Below are positions 47,912 through 48,272 of a stretch of 48,272 nucleotides of DNA, piece by piece (the stretch's first letter is position 1; every line of letters starts with the position of its first letter). The notes beneath the pieces were generated by a model, which saw nothing but the letters and a program-made list of their open reading frames with translations, was not told the origin of the DNA and did no database searches. The position numbers and the translations under genes were made by a program. Origin of the DNA: DATNPH01 sp036703315 (lineage in GTDB: Bacteria; Cyanobacteriota; Cyanobacteriia; Cyanobacteriales; Coleofasciculaceae); the NCBI GenBank assembly GCA_036703315.1, contig DATNPH010000163.1, positions 1 through 48,272 of the forward strand, in the 5' to 3' direction.

Positions 47912-48272
47912 TTAGGAGGGCTTGAACACAGCCTCTACATTTGATTTGATGGCATTGCCAGCATCTTTCAGCTTTTGGGCGATCGGCTGCTGAGTATTCA
48001 AAAACACACGGGCACAGTTACGTCCCGGCATCCCAGAGATCGAACCACCTGGATGAGTCCCAGCACCTGTGAGAAATAGATTATCAATCGGCGTTTTGTA
48101 GTTAGCAATTTCTGGTAAGGGACGGAAGAAAATCATCTGATCGAGGGTCATGTCTATGTGGTAGTAGTTTCCTTTGTATGCCCCTAACCGCTCTCCTAGT
48201 TCTGCTGGGCTTTCCACGCGACGAGCAATAATCGCATCTTTGATATTCGGCGCATAATCTGCCAATTTATCA
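47912..48272 (-). CDS. C-terminal end of a CrtO/phytoene-desaturase-type oxidoreductase (5' end outside window)
   Basis: The frame is open to the right edge, so only the last ~120 residues are present. DYAPNIKDAIIARRVESPAE, KGNYYHIDMTLDQMIFFRPL and the C-terminal FAD-contact LFLTGAGTHPGGSISGMPGR, then NCARVFL, match the carotenoid oxidoreductases of the CrtO (beta-carotene ketolase) and related phytoene desaturase-like group. The real start is not in the window; an internal TTG at 48265 is only a leucine codon. It would act on carotenoids or related lipids at membranes. The ~35-residue tail (QKLKDAGNAIKSNVEAVFKP) is helical. Confidence 0.8.
   Translation of the reverse strand, partial: DKLADYAPNIKDAIIARRVESPAELGERLGAYKGNYYHIDMTLDQMIFFRPLPEIANYKTPIDNLFLTGAGTHPGGSISGMPGRNCARVFLNTQQPIAQKLKDAGNAIKSNVEAVFKPS

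Noticed and set aside
1..48272. tRNA, rRNA and CRISPR features
   Set aside because: I looked for T-arm-like GTTCAA/GTTCGA sequences with matching acceptor stems and for regularly spaced direct repeats and found none that fit; a tRNA scan could still find one I overlooked.

Overview
The window comes from a cyanobacterium. The evidence is a large number of GCGATCGC (HIP1) octamers, an ndhD subunit of the plastoquinone-reducing NDH-1 complex, a phytochrome-like bilin GAF kinase, cyanobacteria-only families (DUF2605, DUF2973), a CrtO-like carotenoid oxidoreductase tail and, most telling, a full-length hetR. HetR with PatX-type peptides points to a filamentous lineage or to the Chroococcidiopsis-like relatives. 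Nothing here proves heterocyst formation. No tRNA, rRNA, CRISPR array or complete insertion sequence was seen.

Layout. 1-4.3 kb: the start of a membrane-anchored hypothetical gene, rsmE, a TPR protein, a low-complexity hypothetical protein and a lipase-like hydrolase. 4.8-8.6 kb: a bilin-GAF histidine kinase, two receiver proteins and a DUF92 (VTE6-like) membrane protein in one run; a perfect 50-bp tandem duplication separates the kinase from the first receiver. 8.7-10.5 kb, minus strand: hetR and, upstream of it, two short patX-like genes missed by ordinary ORF calling. One ends exactly in HRGSGR and the other carries a scrambled HGGSRR; both sit behind copies of a duplicated ~120-bp leader. 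10.6-15.6 kb: an FAD oxidoreductase, a divergent zinc dehydrogenase, and two single-receiver genes that each overlap the 3' end of a convergent gene and share an upstream sequence element. 16.1-21.2 kb: succinic semialdehyde dehydrogenase plus a 2-oxoglutarate decarboxylase-like ThDP enzyme (the cyanobacterial TCA bypass), exonuclease III and an SDR protein. 21.5-34.7 kb: housekeeping and conserved cyanobacterial genes (ndhD, a WecE-like aminotransferase, thrB, ppk2, a VOC protein, thrS, DUF2605/DUF2973, a CPA1 antiporter) and one gluconolactonase remnant.

34.9-45.9 kb is a same-strand signalling block: an XRE regulator translationally coupled to a 1339-aa hybrid kinase, an NLR-like NB-ARC/TPR protein with a C-terminal membrane helix, and two copies of a Roadblock/LC7 + small GTPase module, one of them with a V4R protein. 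It resembles MglA/MglB or Streptomyces conservon switches. The right end holds a saccharopine-dehydrogenase-like protein and the 3' end of a CrtO-like gene.

The strongest candidates for something new are the tandem patX pair upstream of hetR, the NLR + GTPase/Roadblock/V4R + XRE/hybrid-kinase block, and a ~75-bp palindromic repeat inserted in two different reading frames inside two unrelated proteins (about 10.9 kb and 35.6 kb).
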